Source: Lysobacterales bacterium (GTDB lineage: Bacteria > Pseudomonadota > Gammaproteobacteria > Xanthomonadales > Xanthomonadaceae). From it: 64,000 nt of DNA. Under the pieces are notes generated by a model, which searched no databases, had not been told where the DNA came from, and was given only the letters and a program-made list of their open reading frames with translations. The stretch is from positions 2,664,427 to 2,728,426 of the forward strand of contig JADCRD010000001.1 in the NCBI GenBank assembly GCA_014946745.1, written 5' to 3'. How positions within the stretch are numbered: the first letter of the stretch is position 1; each line of letters starts with the position of its first letter. The position numbers were made by a program, and so were the translations under genes. This document shows, piece by piece, positions 61,888 through 64,000 of the stretch.

Positions 61888-64000
61888 ATGGGATTACATC
61901 GAATGCGCTTGGTTGCTTGCGTGGCGGGCCTCATGCTCGCTGCTCCCACGTTCGGCGAGAGCGAACGCTCCTGGTCAGTTGTTCCTGGGTTCTACCAGCC
62001 GGGTGGAGCTGGCATCGAGGTCTTGGACCTCGATGGTGACGGAACGCAAGAGGCGGTCATCAGCGGCACCAGTGACGGGGGGTTCGGTCAGGGAGGCTCA
62101 AGATTCCTGGCCGTACTAGAGCAAGTAGCCGGCGATCTTGAAATCACTGGCGTTGCGCGCCTCCGCAACGGCGAGAGTTTCACCGGGAACCTCCGGCGAG
62201 TGCCCGGGACCGAAGGGGCGCAACGCTTCGCGATACCTTTGCTTTCGAACGATCAGAGGTTTCTCGCGGTTTACGCTGGCAACGTGCCCGCACGAGTCGC
62301 AGAAATTCCGCTGCCTGCGAATTTCTACCTTGACGGAATCGCGGACGTCGATGGGGATGGAGAACTCGAGATTTATGGCAGCCGAGCCGCGAGCTCCTAC
62401 CTTGGCGAGGGACACCCCGAAGTCAGAGACTTTGCGAGCGGTGCTCTGGAGTGGGCCGAACCAACCCGCACAACGAGAGCACTCGGTGCTGGCCAGCTTG
62501 ACGCCGACCCTGCCCTTGAGCTGGTGTTCGGCGCCACCAACAGCGGCGACGGATCGGGATACGTCCTAGACGGCGCTACGCATGTTACGCAGTGGTCGTA
62601 TGCTGACGGTTTTAGGGGAACCCCGGTCTTCGGAAACTTCGACACCCAACCCTCGACGCGAGAATTCGCCATCGTCGAACCATGGGGCACAACGCGTGTT
62701 TTCGTAACGTCGCCGTTTTTCTCCCCGCTTTCCGAGTACCCAACTGGAGAGGTGCAGGCGACCACGGTGCGCGATGTGGACGGCGATTCTGTTGACGAGA
62801 TCATCGTGGGCGAGGGACAGTGGGGCAGCATCATCGCTTACAAGCCCACGACCTGGGCCAAGACGTTCAAGCAGCGCAATCCAGAGCATGGCGTAAGTGC
62901 GGTCGCTCTCGGACAGCTTGACGGAGACGCTAACCTCGAAGTCGTGTTTGGCGCCGGACTTAGCAGTTCCGGTGCAGACCTGCTGCAGGTGTTTGATGCA
63001 GATTCCGGCACGCTACAGTTTTCGCGCATCGACGCCGCGGGACCGCATGCCGCCACACTGGTGGCCGATCTGGATGGCAACGGCAGGCCCGAGCTTGTCT
63101 GGGCGACGCTCTACTCAGACTCGGGATACAGTGGTCCAAACCTCGTGGTAGCGGACGCGGAGAGCGGCGTCGAGCTACGCCGCCTTAACAGTGTTCTCGA
63201 CCCTTGGGGTAGCAACCCCGGCACGCAACTACTCGCCGCAAACCTTGACGCAGATCCTGCCTTGGAGATCGTGGTTGGAGGTGGCCAACTGTACTCTGGC
63301 AGCGTGCGCGTACTCGACGGCGTCACCCTGCAGGAGCAATGGGTGGTCACGCTGCCCGGTGTGGACGTAGTGACGGGCTTGGTAGCGATCGACGCCAACG
63401 CAGATGCCGTGCCTGACATCGCGATTGCTGCACAAGGCCGCGTGATCGTGCTTAACGGCGCCGACGGTACCCAGCTCTGGCGTAGCGTGTCGGTCACGTC
63501 CGCCTGGAATCAGACCGTGGCGCTGGGCGAGATTGACACAGACCCAGCACCGGAGATGCTGTTTAGTGTGGGTAACTCACTCCACGTTATCGACACCGTC
63601 ACACGATTGTTCGAACGCTCGATCGGGCACGGTGCGCCGATTCTTTCCGCCGCCACCGAAGGCAGCGGTGGCGCCTGCCGCATTATCGTTTACGAGGCAA
63701 CGCGACTGGTACGCCGCCGCTGCGACACTGGCGCGATCGACTCACTCCGGGAGTATGGATTCACCGCGCTGATGGTCCGGCCGCTCACCGACTCCCTCGG
63801 CTCACTCGTGCTCTCGGACGGCACTCAGCTCAAGTTGCTGCAGGGCAACGTCGTAGTTGAAGAAAGTGAGCCGGTGGGTCCGCAGTTGGGCTGGAACAAC
63901 TTGGGGACGGTGCAGATCACCGGCGAAGGTATTGAGGTCTACACTGGCGACCTAATCGCGACACACCGCTTCATACTCGCGAAGACTCGGTTGATGCGCG
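61888..64000 (+). CDS. Secreted FG-GAP/VCBS-repeat protein, 3' partial
   Basis: The frame is open from 61888 to the window end (at least 704 codons). Signal peptide: MGLHRMRLVACVAGLMLAAPTFGES. The body is a run of FG-GAP/VCBS-type repeats with DxDxDG-like calcium loops: DLDGDGTQEAVISG, DVDGDGELEIYG, DADPALELVFG, DVDGDSVDEIIVG, DGDANLEVVFG, DLDGNGRPELVW, DADPALEIVVGG, DTDPAPEMLFS. They form a beta-propeller in integrins and many bacterial surface proteins. Third codon positions are much less GC-rich than in neighbouring genes, a sign of different origin. An alternative ATG lies five codons downstream. Confidence 0.85.
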   Translation, partial: MGLHRMRLVACVAGLMLAAPTFGESERSWSVVPGFYQPGGAGIEVLDLDGDGTQEAVISGTSDGGFGQGGSRFLAVLEQVAGDLEITGVARLRNGESFTGNLRRVPGTEGAQRFAIPLLSNDQRFLAVYAGNVPARVAEIPLPANFYLDGIADVDGDGELEIYGSRAASSYLGEGHPEVRDFASGALEWAEPTRTTRALGAGQLDADPALELVFGATNSGDGSGYVLDGATHVTQWSYADGFRGTPVFGNFDTQPSTREFAIVEPWGTTRVFVTSPFFSPLSEYPTGEVQATTVRDVDGDSVDEIIVGEGQWGSIIAYKPTTWAKTFKQRNPEHGVSAVALGQLDGDANLEVVFGAGLSSSGADLLQVFDADSGTLQFSRIDAAGPHAATLVADLDGNGRPELVWATLYSDSGYSGPNLVVADAESGVELRRLNSVLDPWGSNPGTQLLAANLDADPALEIVVGGGQLYSGSVRVLDGVTLQEQWVVTLPGVDVVTGLVAIDANADAVPDIAIAAQGRVIVLNGADGTQLWRSVSVTSAWNQTVALGEIDTDPAPEMLFSVGNSLHVIDTVTRLFERSIGHGAPILSAATEGSGGACRIIVYEATRLVRRRCDTGAIDSLREYGFTALMVRPLTDSLGSLVLSDGTQLKLLQGNVVVEESEPVGPQLGWNNLGTVQITGEGIEVYTGDLIATHRFILAKTRLMR

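Overview
The window looks like a chromosomal piece of a high-GC gammaproteobacterium, most plausibly a xanthomonad-type (Lysobacterales) relative. This is inference from strong GC bias at third codon positions, CCA-encoding tRNA genes, OxyR/HisS/IspH/RtcB sequence style, and arrays of the GGGATTS heptamer. No rRNA, CRISPR array, prophage or intact transposase was seen.

Layout. 1-15.6 kb is mostly housekeeping: the end of a CorC-like CBS protein, tRNA-Thr, ispH, an exported alpha/beta hydrolase, oxyR, an alkyltransferase-like protein, phoU, an ExoD-like protein, hisS, tRNA-Pro, an FmdB zinc ribbon, ppnN, rapA and a CheY-type regulator. 15.8-34.8 kb is a pectin island. It holds a 1350-residue pectate lyase with two catalytic PL1 domains, a divergent PMT-type glycosyltransferase pair, kduD, an RpiB-family isomerase, an exported cupin, a BlaI/M56 signalling pair, and three tandem paralogous pectate lyases that differ in their C-terminal modules. 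All four lyase genes and kduD carry the same TGACACCGGT operator-like element, so they look like one regulon.

34.8-41.6 kb is an RNA-repair locus: divergent rtcR, a sigma-54 promoter with an upstream palindrome, a Ro60-like TROVE gene, Y-RNA-like ncRNAs (one with a circularly permuted tRNA-like module), rtcB, an unrecognised gene and rtcA. 42-52 kb holds an exported aldose dehydrogenase, a haem-motif protein, a sigma-54 two-component system with a likely target promoter, a DUF4010 membrane protein, a VOC protein, a RegB/RegA-like pair and an RNA pseudouridine synthase. 52.8-59.7 kb is a compact lipid-modification operon (desaturase, FAD oxidoreductase, DUF1365, two CFA-type methyltransferases, DUF2878, DUF1295). 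A B12-binding radical SAM protein follows. The window ends inside a lower-GC secreted FG-GAP/VCBS repeat protein.

A multi-hairpin element of about 155-159 bp with imperfect terminal inverted repeats occurs five times. Four copies lie exactly at the stop codon of a gene.
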